Shown here: piece after piece, positions 14,581-24,086 of the stretch | How the letters are laid out: every line of letters begins with the position of its first letter | Position numbering within the stretch: position 1 is the first letter of the stretch | From: an uncultured Bacteroidota bacterium | GTDB lineage: Bacteria > Bacteroidota > Bacteroidia > Bacteroidales > P3 | Direction of reading: 5' to 3' | DNA: 52,611 bases | NCBI GenBank assembly: GCA_902778925.1 | Contig: CACYZN010000032.1 | Location: 1 to 52,611 of the forward strand | Made by a program: the position numbers and the translations under genes | Notes under the pieces: model-generated | The model's database searches: none | Seen by the model: only the letters and a program-made list of their open reading frames with translations | What the model was told of the DNA's origin: nothing

Positions 14581-15388
14581 TGTCGGTCATGACCTGTTTG
14601 GGACGAACCGAGAGCACCGGTATGTCGCTCTGGTTTATCATCTGCTGGGCGTAGTTGCCCAGTATCAGGCTGGAGAGGTTGGACTCCTGCTCGGTCATGA
14701 TGGCTATCATGTCGGCGTTGACCGAGTGGGCGTAGTCAATAGTCGACTGGGTGACGTTCTTCACATCGTCGACGAACTTGGTGACATACTTCACATCGAG
14801 TTTGTCGAGGTAGCGCTGCACCATGGCCACGTAGTTCTGCACTATGCGGCGTATGTCGTGGTTCTGCGAGGTATAGAGTCCCACCAGGTGGAGCGTCGAG
14901 CCGAAGGTCTTGGCGAAGGTGGCGGCCATGCCCACCTTGTGGCGCGTGTCGTCGCTGTTGTCGAGCGGCACCACGATGGTCTCGAGGGCCTTGTCGAAGT
15001 TGAAGTCCTCGCGCACAATGAGCACGGGCACGGGCGACTGCTCGATGGTGCGGTAGCTGTTGCGGCCCAGCAGGCCTTTCTTCATGCCGCTCATGCCGTG
15101 GGTACCCACAATGAGGAGGGCGGCATTGTCGGCCTTGGCCTGAGCCGTGAGCTCGTCGGCCGGGTTGCCTTGACGCAAGACATACTCCAGCTTGATGCCC
15201 TTCAGCAGATGGGCCACACCGGCATTGCGGCGCTCTATCTCGGCGCGGATGGGTGCTTCATCCTCGTTTTTTTCCTTTACGTACACAAGTCTGATGTCGC
15301 TCTGCCAACGATTTGCAATATCGATAGCCAAGTCTACGGCATAGGCAGAACCCGAAGAAAAGTCGAAGCCGACAACTACTCTGTTCAT
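14567..15388 (-). CDS. Universal stress protein, tandem UspA domains
   Basis: This is a 273-aa cytosolic protein with two UspA folds. The first (residues 1-140) has the nucleotide-binding-type loop GTHGMSGMKKGLLGRNSYR. The second (about 145-270) has lost the usual glycine motif (MTEQESNLSSLILGN). UspA proteins bind ATP or other ligands and are linked to stress survival; the specific role is unknown. It is expressed from a good TAnnTTTG promoter just upstream and is followed by the overlapping SPOR gene. Confidence 0.88.
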   Translation of the reverse strand: MNRVVVGFDFSSGSAYAVDLAIDIANRWQSDIRLVYVKEKNEDEAPIRAEIERRNAGVAHLLKGIKLEYVLRQGNPADELTAQAKADNAALLIVGTHGMSGMKKGLLGRNSYRTIEQSPVPVLIVREDFNFDKALETIVVPLDNSDDTRHKVGMAATFAKTFGSTLHLVGLYTSQNHDIRRIVQNYVAMVQRYLDKLDVKYVTKFVDDVKNVTQSTIDYAHSVNADMIAIMTEQESNLSSLILGNYAQQMINQSDIPVLSVRPKQVMTDNANY

Positions 15389-15413
15389 GTTTTTTCAGTT
15401 TGATTTCAGGGTG

Positions 15414-15444
15414 CAAATATACAAACATTTTCACACATGACAAA
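15414..15444 (-). promoter_or_regulatory. Housekeeping promoter of the universal stress protein gene
   Basis: On the minus strand TTTG at 15444-15441 and TATATTTG at 15421-15414 are separated by exactly 19 nt, the Bacteroidota -33/-7 spacing. Confidence 0.65.
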
Positions 15445-15494
15445 AAAAAGTTTCATTTTGCCCTATTTTTTCACCCTTCCACACCCCTTCCCCA

Positions 15495-15613
15495 CCCCCT
15501 CCGGTCCGGTCGTTCTTATGTCGTTCTTATGTATTTCTTATGTTGTATTTATGTTTAAAACATAAGAAATACATAAGAAATACATAAGAACGACATAAGA
15601 AATACCGGAGCGG
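15495..15613. repeat. 11-bp-unit palindromic element 2
   Basis: Same architecture and unit as the element at 10673: CCCCCTCCGG flank, CTTATGT-type units, centre ATGTTTAAAACAT, opposed ACATAAG units, and a CCGGAGCGG flank. It sits between the divergent universal stress protein and rnfB genes, about 50 and 75 bp upstream of their -33 boxes. Confidence 0.85.
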
Positions 15614-15686
15614 AGAGTGGGCGTGAGGAAAATGGCGGCAAGGGGCGGCCAAGAGTGGCTGCCAACAGCGGTGTGGAAAAAAAAAT

Positions 15687-15717
15687 TTTGCCATATTATA
15701 CATTTTATGTATTTTTG
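15687..15717 (+). promoter_or_regulatory. Housekeeping promoter of the rnf operon
   Basis: TTTG at 15687-15690 and TATTTTTG at 15710-15717 are 19 nt apart. The leader to the rnfB ATG at 15775 is about 50 nt. Confidence 0.65.
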
Positions 15718-15774
15718 CAGTCGCTTAATGGTATAAAAACGCAAAGAAGATAATCCTAAAACAACAACAATACA

Positions 15775-16686
15775 ATGACTCAACAAATTCTGATTGCGGT
15801 AGTTGTGCTCGGTGCGCTGGGCATACTTTTCGCCGTGGTGCTGTATTTTGTAGCCCAGAAGTTCAAGGTGGTCGAGGACCCCTTGATCGACGAAGTGGCC
15901 GAAGTGCTTCCCGGAGCCAACTGTGGCGGCTGTGGCAAAGCCGGCTGCCGCGCCTTTGCCGAAGCCTGCGTGCAGCAGGGCAACCTTGAAGGGTTGCGGT
16001 GCGCCCCTGGCGGCGACGCCGTGGCAGCCAAGATCGCCGAGCTGCTGGGTTGCGCCATGGTACAGGGCGAGCCCCAGGTGGCGGTAGTGCGCTGCAACCC
16101 CGCCAACTGCGGCGAGAAACGCCGTTCCAACTACGACGGCCTGCGCTCGTGCGCCTTCCAGAACACCGTCTACACCGGCGAGAGCGGCTGTCCCTTCGGC
16201 TGCCTGGGCTGCGGCGACTGCGTCGAGGCCTGCCAGTTCGACGCCATCCACCTCGACCCCGTCACCGGCGTGCCCACCGTCGACGCCGACCGCTGCACCG
16301 CCTGCGGCGCCTGCGCCAAAGCCTGCCCCCGCCGCATCATCGAGCTGCGCAACAAAGGCAAGAAAGACCGCCGCGTATACGTGAGCTGCATGAACCGCGA
16401 GAAAGGCGCCATCGCCATGAAGAGCTGCGCCAACGCCTGCATAGGCTGCGGCAAATGCGAGAAAGTGTGCCCCATGAGCGCCATCACCATCACCGACAAC
16501 CTGTCGTACATCGACTACACCAAGTGCATAGCCTGCCGCAAATGCGTGGTGGAATGCCCCACCAAGGCCATCCACGACGTAGGCTTCCCCACCCCGGCCG
16601 TGAAACCCGCCCCCAAGCCCGAGGCACCGGCAGCCCCCGCCGCCGAGAAGGTCGAGATACCCGTGGCCGAGACAGCCAAAGCCTAA
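15775..16686 (+). CDS. rnfB: Rnf complex subunit B (ferredoxin-like)
   Basis: This is a 303-aa membrane-anchored iron-sulfur subunit of the Rnf complex, which moves electrons between ferredoxin and NAD+ and couples this to Na+ or H+ transport. There is one N-terminal span (ILIAVVVLGALGILFAVVLY). A 4Fe-4S motif follows (ANCGGCGKAGC... and, later, C before AP). Several CxxCxxC ferredoxin motifs come next (CLGCGDCVEAC, CTACGACAKAC, CIGCGKCEKVC, CIACRKCVVEC). The C-terminus is a Pro/Ala/Lys tail of about 30 residues. First gene of the rnfBCDGE operon. Confidence 0.95.
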   Translation: MTQQILIAVVVLGALGILFAVVLYFVAQKFKVVEDPLIDEVAEVLPGANCGGCGKAGCRAFAEACVQQGNLEGLRCAPGGDAVAAKIAELLGCAMVQGEPQVAVVRCNPANCGEKRRSNYDGLRSCAFQNTVYTGESGCPFGCLGCGDCVEACQFDAIHLDPVTGVPTVDADRCTACGACAKACPRRIIELRNKGKKDRRVYVSCMNREKGAIAMKSCANACIGCGKCEKVCPMSAITITDNLSYIDYTKCIACRKCVVECPTKAIHDVGFPTPAVKPAPKPEAPAAPAAEKVEIPVAETAKA

Positions 16687-16722
16687 GTACATTTTTCAAC
16701 TTTCCACTTTCAATTTGAAGAG

Positions 16723-18051
16723 ATGAAAACATTCCGCATGGGTGGTGTCCACCCCGAAGAGAACAAGATATCGAACGACGCCGCCATCGAGGTGATGCCC
16801 GTGGGCAAGCAGATGGTGGTGCTCATGAACCAGCACCTCGGCGCCCCGGCCACACCGGTGGTGCAGAAAGGCGACAAAGTCAAGGTCGGCCAGCTCATAG
16901 GCGAAGCCCAGGCCTTCATGTGCGCCAACGTGCACTCGCCCGTGAGCGGCACCGTCCTCAAGGTCGACAGCTGCAAAGACGCCTTCGGCCTCAGCAAACC
17001 CGCAGTCTACATCAACGTCGAGGGCGACGAATGGCTGGAGACCATAGACCGCACCCCCGACATCAAGCGCGAGTGCACCCTCGAGCCCAAGGAGATAGTG
17101 GCCAAGCTCAAGGAGATGGGCATCGTGGGTCTCGGCGGAGCCACCTTCCCCGCCCACATCAAATACAGCATACCCGAAGGCAAGAAAGCCGAATACCTCA
17201 TCATCAACGCCGCCGAGTGCGAACCCTACCTCACCAGCGACTACCGCGTCATGATGGAACATGCCGAAGAGGTGTGCATCGGCATCAGCATACTGCGCCG
17301 CGCCCTCGGCGTGCCCAACGCCTACATCGGCATCGAGAGCAACAAGCCCGCCGCCATAGCCCACATGCAGGAAGTGGCGCGCCAGTTCGAAGGCATCGTC
17401 GTCGAACCCCTCAAGGTGAAATACCCGCAAGGCGCCGAAAAACAGCTCATCAACGCCGTCACCGGCCGCCGCGTGCCCAGCGGCAAACTGCCCATCGACG
17501 TGGGCTGCGTGGTCTCCAACCTCGGCACCACCTTCGCCGTATACGAAGCCATCCAGAAGAACAAACCCCTCATCGAGAACATACTCACCGTCACCGGCAA
17601 GGAACTGCCCTCGCAGCACAACTACATAGTGCGCATCGGCACCACCTACAACGAGATTATAGCCCACTCGATAGGCCAGCTGCCCGAGACCACCGGCAAG
17701 GTGATCAGCGGCGGCACCATGATGGGCAAAGCCGTCGTCAACCTCGACGCCCCCACGGTGAAAGGCAACGCCAGCGTGCTCGTCATCGGCGAGAAAGAAG
17801 CCCGCCGCGCGCCCGAGACCGCCTGCATACGCTGCGGCAAATGCGCCAGCGCCTGCCCCATGGGGCTGGAGCCCTACCTCTTCTCGCTGCTGGTGAAGAA
17901 CGGCCGCACCGAGGAAGCCAAGGAGCACAACATACTCGACTGCATCGAGTGCGGATGCTGCTTCTTCAGCTGCCCGGCCAACAAGCCGCTCACCGACGAG
18001 ATACGCCTCGGCAAAAACCGCGTCCGTGCCATGATGGCCGCCAAGAAATAA
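16723..18051 (+). CDS. rnfC: Rnf complex subunit C (NADH/flavin site)
   Basis: This 442-aa peripheral subunit carries FMN and the NAD(H) site of the complex. It has GGATFPAHIKY near residue 140, INAAECEPYLTSDYR, and two 4Fe-4S motifs near the C-terminus (CIRCGKCASACP, CIECGCCFFSCP). It is of normal length for the family. Located 36 bp after rnfB and 39 bp before rnfD. Confidence 0.95.
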   Translation: MKTFRMGGVHPEENKISNDAAIEVMPVGKQMVVLMNQHLGAPATPVVQKGDKVKVGQLIGEAQAFMCANVHSPVSGTVLKVDSCKDAFGLSKPAVYINVEGDEWLETIDRTPDIKRECTLEPKEIVAKLKEMGIVGLGGATFPAHIKYSIPEGKKAEYLIINAAECEPYLTSDYRVMMEHAEEVCIGISILRRALGVPNAYIGIESNKPAAIAHMQEVARQFEGIVVEPLKVKYPQGAEKQLINAVTGRRVPSGKLPIDVGCVVSNLGTTFAVYEAIQKNKPLIENILTVTGKELPSQHNYIVRIGTTYNEIIAHSIGQLPETTGKVISGGTMMGKAVVNLDAPTVKGNASVLVIGEKEARRAPETACIRCGKCASACPMGLEPYLFSLLVKNGRTEEAKEHNILDCIECGCCFFSCPANKPLTDEIRLGKNRVRAMMAAKK

Positions 18052-18090
18052 CCACCAAACAATCAAGCAAACAATCAAGCATTATATAAT

Positions 18091-19083
18091 ATGAACCTAC
18101 TGAATATATCGGGCTCGCCCCACGTGCACAGCGACGAGTCGACCAAGAAAATCATGTGGCGCGTCAACATGGCGCTCATACCGGCCCTGCTGGTAGCCAT
18201 CTGCTTCTTTGGCCTCAACGCCCTGCTCATCAGCATCATCTCGGTACTCAGCTGCGTGCTCTTCCAGTGGCTGATCGAGAAATACATCATGAAAGTGCCC
18301 ACCACCATCGGCGACGGGTCGGCCGTGGTCACAGGTCTTCTGCTGGCCTTCAACGTACCGGCCACAGCCCCAATGCTGTGGATTGTCGTCATCGGCGCCC
18401 TCGTAGCCATCGGCATCGGCAAGATGAGCTTCGGCGGCCTCGGCAAGAACCCCTTCAACCCCGCTCTGGTAGGCCGTGTGTTTCTGCTCATCTCCTTCCC
18501 CGTGCAGATGACCACCTGGCCCCAGGTGGGCGGCATCTTCCCCATGAGCATCGACACCGTCACCGGCCCCACCCCACTCGGCATCATCAAGGAGCACGGC
18601 GCCGAAGCACTGCCCCAGGCTTGGGACCTCTTCCTCGGCCACGTAGGCGGCTCCTTCGGCGAAGTGTCGGCCCTGGCCATCCTGCTCGGCGCTGCCTATC
18701 TGCTCTACAAGAAAGTCATCACCTGGCACATACCCGTGGCCTTCATCGGCACAGCCTTCCTCTTCAGCCTCATCCTGTGGTTGCTGCCCGCCCATGAAAT
18801 CGACGTCAACGGAGTGAAACAGATGGTCGACTACATCGACCCACTCACCGCCATCCTCACCGGCGGCATCATGCTCGGCGCCTGCTTCATGGCCACCGAC
18901 ATGGTCACCTCGCCCATGGCCAAAAGCGGCCAGCTCATCTTCGGCGCCGGCTGCGGCCTGCTCACCATCATCATCCGCAACTGGGGCGCCTACCCCGAAG
19001 GCGTCAGCTTCGCCATACTCATCATGAACAGCGTAACCCCGTTGATCAACCGCTGGTGCAAACCCAAACGCTTCGCGAACTGA
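18091..19083 (+). CDS. rnfD: Rnf complex subunit D (membrane FMN subunit)
   Basis: This is a 330-aa integral membrane subunit with about nine hydrophobic spans. The segment DTVTGPTPLG carries the Thr that receives covalent FMN in RnfD/NqrB. IGDGSAVVTGLLLAFNVP and GKNPFNPALVGRV are typical of the family. It is third in the operon, and rnfG follows 28 bp later. Confidence 0.94.
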   Translation: MNLLNISGSPHVHSDESTKKIMWRVNMALIPALLVAICFFGLNALLISIISVLSCVLFQWLIEKYIMKVPTTIGDGSAVVTGLLLAFNVPATAPMLWIVVIGALVAIGIGKMSFGGLGKNPFNPALVGRVFLLISFPVQMTTWPQVGGIFPMSIDTVTGPTPLGIIKEHGAEALPQAWDLFLGHVGGSFGEVSALAILLGAAYLLYKKVITWHIPVAFIGTAFLFSLILWLLPAHEIDVNGVKQMVDYIDPLTAILTGGIMLGACFMATDMVTSPMAKSGQLIFGAGCGLLTIIIRNWGAYPEGVSFAILIMNSVTPLINRWCKPKRFAN

Positions 19084-19111
19084 AGAAAGAACATTGAAAA
19101 CCGACAATATC

Positions 19112-19756
19112 ATGGCAAAGAAAGCTCAATCCACATTACTCAATATGCTCCTCGCGCTGACGGCCATAGCCCTCGTGGCAGCCGCCGCCCTGGCAGCCCT
19201 CAATGGTGTCACCAAAGACTCCATCGCCCAGGTGGAAAAGAACAAAGTACAGACCGCCATCACCGACGTGCTGCGTCAGGTGGACGGCCAAGGCAACGTC
19301 GTGTGCGAAATCAAGTTCGACAACACCAAAGACACCGTAATCTACATTGGTGAAAAGAACGACAAAGGCAAGTACTCCGACAGCGTGGTGTGCCACCTGG
19401 CCTACGCCCAGGAGCAATATGCGGGCGCCGCCGTCGAGGCTGCCGACCCCAACGGCTTCGGTGGCTACTTCAAAGTGATGGTCGGCTTCGACGCTGACAA
19501 CAACATCTACGGCTACAGCATCCTCAAGACCTCGGAGACCCCCGGCCTCGGCGCCAAGGCAGACCAGTGGTTCCAGAAAAGCAGCAAGGGCGACATCATA
19601 GGCAAATCGCCCAGCACCGAACTCAAGGTGAAAAAAGACAAAGGCGACGTGGACGCCATCACGGGATCCACCATCACCTCGCGTGCCTTCCTGCGCTGCG
19701 TCAACAAGGCCTATGCCAACCTGCAGACCGCACTAAACAGCCAATCCAACCAATAA
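19112..19756 (+). CDS. rnfG: Rnf complex subunit G (periplasmic FMN subunit)
   Basis: This is a 214-aa subunit with one N-terminal span (LLNMLLALTAIALVAAAALAAL) and an FMN-binding domain facing the periplasm. The flavinylation motif is DAITGSTITS near residue 190, with the second Thr of GST-type context as acceptor. TPGLGAKAD is also characteristic. ATG 19112 is preferred over an upstream TTG at 19094. It sits 13 bp before rnfE. Confidence 0.94.
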   Translation: MAKKAQSTLLNMLLALTAIALVAAAALAALNGVTKDSIAQVEKNKVQTAITDVLRQVDGQGNVVCEIKFDNTKDTVIYIGEKNDKGKYSDSVVCHLAYAQEQYAGAAVEAADPNGFGGYFKVMVGFDADNNIYGYSILKTSETPGLGAKADQWFQKSSKGDIIGKSPSTELKVKKDKGDVDAITGSTITSRAFLRCVNKAYANLQTALNSQSNQ

Positions 19757-19769
19757 AACAAGCCAACCT

Positions 19770-20366
19770 ATGAACACGAAAGATATAATCAAGAACGGCC
19801 TCATCAAAGAGAACCCCACATGGGTACTGATACTGGGCATGTGCCCCACACTGGCCACCACCACCTCGGCCATCAACGGCCTCAGCATGGGTCTGGCCAC
19901 CACCTTTGTGCTTATGATGTCGAACATCGTCATCTCGCTCCTCAAGAGCGTCATCCCTGACAAAGTGCGCATCCCCGCATTCATCGTCATCATAGCCACC
20001 TTCGTCACCATGGTCGAGATGGTGATGAAAGCCTACCTGCCGGGACTATACGACAGCCTGGGCCTCTTCATCTCCCTTATCGTGGTGAACTGCATCGTGC
20101 TGGGCCGCGCCGAAGCCTTCGCCTCGAAGAACAGCGTCGGCCATTCGTTCCTCGACGGACTCTTCATGGGTTTGGGCTTCACCTGGGCACTCACCCTGCT
20201 TGGCATCGTGCGCGAACTGCTCGGCACCGGCTGCTTCTTCGGCCACTCGCTTATAGGCGGAGCCGACGGCATGCTGATGATGATACTGCCTCCGGGAGGC
20301 TTCCTCGCCCTCGGTCTGCTCATGGCTCTGATCAACCACCTGCGAAAAAAAAGTGTTAAAAGCTGA
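19770..20366 (+). CDS. rnfE: Rnf complex subunit E
   Basis: This is a 198-aa membrane subunit with about six spans. It begins near ENPTWVLILGMCPTLATTTSAI with Cys25, one ligand of the 2Fe-2S cluster shared with RnfA. VVNCIVLGRAEAFASKN carries the second conserved Cys. The motifs identify it as RnfE, not RnfA (no NNFVLAQFLGICPF-type start). In Bacteroidota rnfA normally follows, but here the operon ends and an unrelated secreted-protein gene comes next. Confidence 0.93.
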   Translation: MNTKDIIKNGLIKENPTWVLILGMCPTLATTTSAINGLSMGLATTFVLMMSNIVISLLKSVIPDKVRIPAFIVIIATFVTMVEMVMKAYLPGLYDSLGLFISLIVVNCIVLGRAEAFASKNSVGHSFLDGLFMGLGFTWALTLLGIVRELLGTGCFFGHSLIGGADGMLMMILPPGGFLALGLLMALINHLRKKSVKS

Positions 20367-20374
20367 ACACTTTT
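20349..20374 (+). terminator. Weak hairpin at the end of the rnf operon
   Basis: AAAAGTGTT and AACACTTTT pair around an 8-nt loop that contains the rnfE stop codon. The stem is AT-rich and the following T-run is short, so termination is uncertain. Confidence 0.4.
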
Positions 20375-20421
20375 ACTCTGGTAGTCGTCATTTAAAGTGA
20401 AGAAGTGAAAAACACCAAGAT

Positions 20422-20862
20422 ATGAAACGAATAGTTTTTGCCGCCATCATGATGGCATCGGCTATTGGCCTCAAAGCACAGGACTGCGACGCCATACTGC
20501 TGCCCTATTTCAACAACAACCGCGACGCCATGGAAGGCGTGGTAGCTGCCAAGCTGGACTTGATATGCCGCTATGCACGCAACGCTTTCTACGAGAGCGA
20601 CACCATACCGGCCGGGGCCCATGTGATGCCCATCACAGATGTGAAAGACAAGCTGAACAATGTACCGTTGCCGGCCAACTTGGTGGTGAACCTCGAGACA
20701 CTGAGCTACTACCAGTACAACTTCGGTTACCTGCAGCGCCTGTATCCAAAGCCCGATGCAGTGATTTGCTTCACCACGCCGTCGTCGACCCACCCATATC
20801 TGGTATTGCGCTCAATCGACGAGATGTACTACCGTACCGAGTATCCTGAGAATTACGAATAA
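20422..20862 (+). CDS. Hypothetical secreted protein
   Basis: This 146-aa protein has a signal peptide (MKRIVFAAIMMASAIGLKAQ) and a mature part of about 126 residues. It contains LLPYFNNNRDAMEGVVAAKL near the start and LSYYQYNFGYLQRLYPKPDA later. I recognise no domain. It lies 19 bp upstream of the large T9SS protein gene on the same strand, so the two are probably co-transcribed and exported together. LLPYF...N resembles the LMLLPEEDN segment just after the signal peptide of the giant T9SS protein at 42710, but the match is too short to mean much. Confidence 0.65.
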   Translation: MKRIVFAAIMMASAIGLKAQDCDAILLPYFNNNRDAMEGVVAAKLDLICRYARNAFYESDTIPAGAHVMPITDVKDKLNNVPLPANLVVNLETLSYYQYNFGYLQRLYPKPDAVICFTTPSSTHPYLVLRSIDEMYYRTEYPENYE

Positions 20863-20881
20863 CAATATATAGTATAGAGCC

Positions 20882-23800
20882 ATGAAAAAGCACAGCCTTA
20901 TACTGTCTATACTTCTGCTTGCGGGTATAGCGGTTCACGCACAAGGTATCACCACCTTGTACCTCGACAATTCGACCCACAATACTACGCAGGCTGTAGG
21001 TAGCGACGGAACACGAATAATCGGATGCCCGCAGAATGCCTCGGGCTACGATGCCGGTGTCGACTACTGGGTAACCATCACAGGCAACTGCACCGCGCCC
21101 CACGCATTCTCGTTCACCATCGAGGACCTGAACCTGCGCCGCAAGTCGAACGGCCAAGCCTGCGAGGACACGGTGTTCATATACGACGGTGCCGGCATCA
21201 CCGCACCCCTGCTGTGGTACGCCACGGGCGACGAGGTGACCCCCACCACATTCACCGTCTATGCCAGCCCCAACAACGTGGCCCAGGCACTGACCGTGCG
21301 CCTGAAGAGCTGCACCACCTGCAGTTCGTGGAGCCCTTCGACCGGCTCGGGCTTCACCATTCTGGTGGGCTGCAAGTTCCCCTGCGAGACTTTCACTCCA
21401 CACCTCGACTCCATATTCTACAAGACCCGCAACGGCGAGATATACGACTTCGGCCGCATCAAGATACAGTATGACTCGACCAAAGTGTGGGATGCCACCG
21501 TCAACGACTCGGTGTGGACCTACACTCCTTTCGAGGGTGTGAACCTCTGCATCGGCGACGGCGTAATCTTCACCGCCCACTGCGACTACACCACCACCAC
21601 CGGCTGGTACACGCCCAGCGATGCCACCACCACCTTCACCTGGGACATGGGCACTAACGGCGATATCTTTACCGGCGTAGGCATGACCACCGTCTATTAC
21701 GACGAGTACCTCAACCTGTCGTGCTACGATGTGGTGCTTGGCGCCGTCGATGCCAACGGGTGCGAGACGACCACCTTCCCCACCGTCAAAGTGCGCGTGG
21801 CCAAGAACCCGCTGAAGACCCTGTTCCCCTTGGCAGACATCTGCAACCGCGACTCGCTGTTTGTCAACATGGGCTACGATGGCGACAATGCCACCCTCAC
21901 ACTGGAACAGATCGAATATGAGGAGGTGAAGACGCAGACCAACGACATACGCACCTTTATACCCGACGGTCCCAACTGCGCCGTGCAGTGCTACAAGGCC
22001 CCCGTCACTTTCAACGACTTCCCCAGCGGCCGTAGCGTGGAAAGCGCCGACGACATCTGCTCCATCTGCATCAACTTCGAGCATTCCTTCATGGGCGACT
22101 ATCAGCTGGCCATCCTCTGCCCGTCGAATGGCGCCCCGGGCATGCCGGCCGGCCATGGCAAATCGGTGCTGAAGTACAAAGACAGCTGCCCTGCCGGCAA
22201 GAACTGCCCTCCGGGCACCACGGGCGGTAGCGGCCGCTTCACCGGTATCCCCTACGGCGGCAATGACAACGACAACGACAACTACGATGGAGCCCCCAGC
22301 GGATGCAACAGCGGTAGCGGTACGAACACCCCCCAGTGCTGCGACAGCAGCCGCAACGCTCCGGGCTGGGGCTGGAACTACTGCTTCTCGCGCAACGAGG
22401 ACTACACACTTGTGAACGGTCTGCCCGCCAACACACCCAACCCCAACAACGCCGGTATGGCCAACGGCCCCACCGTCAACGTCACCCACACCTTCGCCCC
22501 CATCCCCGCCGGCTACTACATGGCAGGCACCACCTGCGGCACCGTGACGGTCACCACCCTCGACTCGTCCGACCACGAGAACAAGTCCAATTACTACACC
22601 CCCGCCAACAACTTCTCCGAGCTGATTGGCTGCCCGCTGAACGGCACCTGGAACATCGAGGTGTGCGACAACTGGGGTATCGACAACGGCTGGGTGTTCA
22701 GCTGGAGCCTCGACATCTGCAACGTGAACAACACCGACTGCCGCTACCAGGTCCCCATCGACTCGATAGTGTGGGAGGCCGACCACTCGCCGCAGTACTG
22801 CGACTATGAGCTCGGCCACTACCGCGGCGCCGAGGTGCACAAACACAACGACCTCGAAGCCTATATCCTCACCCCCGACACCGCCGGCACCTTCCGCATC
22901 AACGTGACCATCTACGACGCTTTCGGCTGCGTGTGGGATACCAATACCCGCATCACCTCTTACTGGACGCCGCAGCCCAACCTGGGCGACGACACCAACC
23001 TGTGCGGCATCAACCAGATCAACATCGACGCCACCGACCGCCACACCTTGACCCAGAACTACAGCTACGTGTGGGAGCCCTACGGCCAGAGCACCCCGGT
23101 AGTCACCACCGAACCCAACCCCACCGGCGACGTGCGCTATGTGGTCGAGGTGACCAACTCGCAGGGCTACGGTCTGACCTGCTCGACGCGCGACACCATC
23201 GACGTGCACCTGCGCCACCAGCCCATGCCCAGCTTCATACCCGAGCCGTTCACCTTCGAGGGCTGCGACCCGCTGACACTGACCTTCATGAACCACAGCA
23301 TCGACGGCACGGAGCACCACTGGGTGTTCGGCGACGGCATCACCTCGGACCTCGAGTCGCCCACGCACACCTATTCGGCCGGCCTCTACGACCTGAAGTA
23401 CTACGTCACCTCGTACGACGGATGCGTCGACTCGCTGATACTCGACAAGGCCATCGCCGTCTTCCCGTCGCCCAAACCGGCTTTCTCGTGGGATCCTATC
23501 TACCCCACCGTGCTCGACCCGGTGATACACCTCGAGAACCGCACCACGCCACAAGACAACAGCACCAAGTACTTCTGGGAGGTGCAGTACAACCGCGACA
23601 ACCCCCTGTCGGTCGAGACCCTCACCGGCCGCACCCCGACCTATAACTTCGGCACCTTCGCCACCGTCGACGAGCTGCCCGGCAACTACACCGTGCGCCT
23701 CATCTCGCGCACCGACAACATGGCCCCGTCGGGCAACATAGTGCAGTGCCAGGACACCACCGAGAACACGGTGCTGCTCATCAACGACTACCTGCAGTTC

Positions 23801-24064
23801 CCCAACGTGGTCACGCCCAACGGCGACGGAGTGAACGATGTGTTCGCCATCAAGGGCCTGGCCGACGGCTTCGGCTACCCCGTCAACTCGCTCTACATCT
23901 ACAACAAGTGGGGCACCATGGTCTTCCACAAAGATAATATCAGCAGCGAGGCCGACTACTGGGATCCCTCGGGCGTACCCGCCGGCACCTACTTCTACCG
24001 CTTCACCGCCCACGGCTACAAGGGCAACGTGGAGCACAACGGCGCCATCGAGGTCATAAAATAG
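20882..24064 (+). CDS. T9SS-sorted protein with CUB-like, P-domain-like and PKD modules
   Basis: This is a 1060-aa exported protein. A signal peptide ends near GIAVHAQ. A CUB-like module spans about residues 30-150 (VDYWVTITGNC, ACEDTVFIYDGAG). A proprotein-convertase P-domain-like region follows at about 380-613 (CINFEHSFMGDYQLAILCP, GCPLNGTWNIEVCDNWGIDN). A PKD domain is at about 793-865 (HHWVFGDGITSDLESPTHTY). The last ~85 residues are a gliding-motility-associated (CHU_C, type B) sorting domain (FPNVVTPNGDGVNDVFAIKG, LYIYNKWGTMVFHK, PAGTYFYRFTA). It is Cys-rich for a T9SS protein. It probably acts at the surface in adhesion or matrix binding; no catalytic domain is visible. Confidence 0.88.
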   Translation: MKKHSLILSILLLAGIAVHAQGITTLYLDNSTHNTTQAVGSDGTRIIGCPQNASGYDAGVDYWVTITGNCTAPHAFSFTIEDLNLRRKSNGQACEDTVFIYDGAGITAPLLWYATGDEVTPTTFTVYASPNNVAQALTVRLKSCTTCSSWSPSTGSGFTILVGCKFPCETFTPHLDSIFYKTRNGEIYDFGRIKIQYDSTKVWDATVNDSVWTYTPFEGVNLCIGDGVIFTAHCDYTTTTGWYTPSDATTTFTWDMGTNGDIFTGVGMTTVYYDEYLNLSCYDVVLGAVDANGCETTTFPTVKVRVAKNPLKTLFPLADICNRDSLFVNMGYDGDNATLTLEQIEYEEVKTQTNDIRTFIPDGPNCAVQCYKAPVTFNDFPSGRSVESADDICSICINFEHSFMGDYQLAILCPSNGAPGMPAGHGKSVLKYKDSCPAGKNCPPGTTGGSGRFTGIPYGGNDNDNDNYDGAPSGCNSGSGTNTPQCCDSSRNAPGWGWNYCFSRNEDYTLVNGLPANTPNPNNAGMANGPTVNVTHTFAPIPAGYYMAGTTCGTVTVTTLDSSDHENKSNYYTPANNFSELIGCPLNGTWNIEVCDNWGIDNGWVFSWSLDICNVNNTDCRYQVPIDSIVWEADHSPQYCDYELGHYRGAEVHKHNDLEAYILTPDTAGTFRINVTIYDAFGCVWDTNTRITSYWTPQPNLGDDTNLCGINQINIDATDRHTLTQNYSYVWEPYGQSTPVVTTEPNPTGDVRYVVEVTNSQGYGLTCSTRDTIDVHLRHQPMPSFIPEPFTFEGCDPLTLTFMNHSIDGTEHHWVFGDGITSDLESPTHTYSAGLYDLKYYVTSYDGCVDSLILDKAIAVFPSPKPAFSWDPIYPTVLDPVIHLENRTTPQDNSTKYFWEVQYNRDNPLSVETLTGRTPTYNFGTFATVDELPGNYTVRLISRTDNMAPSGNIVQCQDTTENTVLLINDYLQFPNVVTPNGDGVNDVFAIKGLADGFGYPVNSLYIYNKWGTMVFHKDNISSEADYWDPSGVPAGTYFYRFTAHGYKGNVEHNGAIEVIK

Positions 24065-24086
24065 TCCCCGCGGCCAAAGAGCCACC

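Noticed and set aside
20422-20862. Gene after rnfE as a divergent rnfA
   Set aside because: The product has a signal peptide and no further membrane spans or RnfA motifs.
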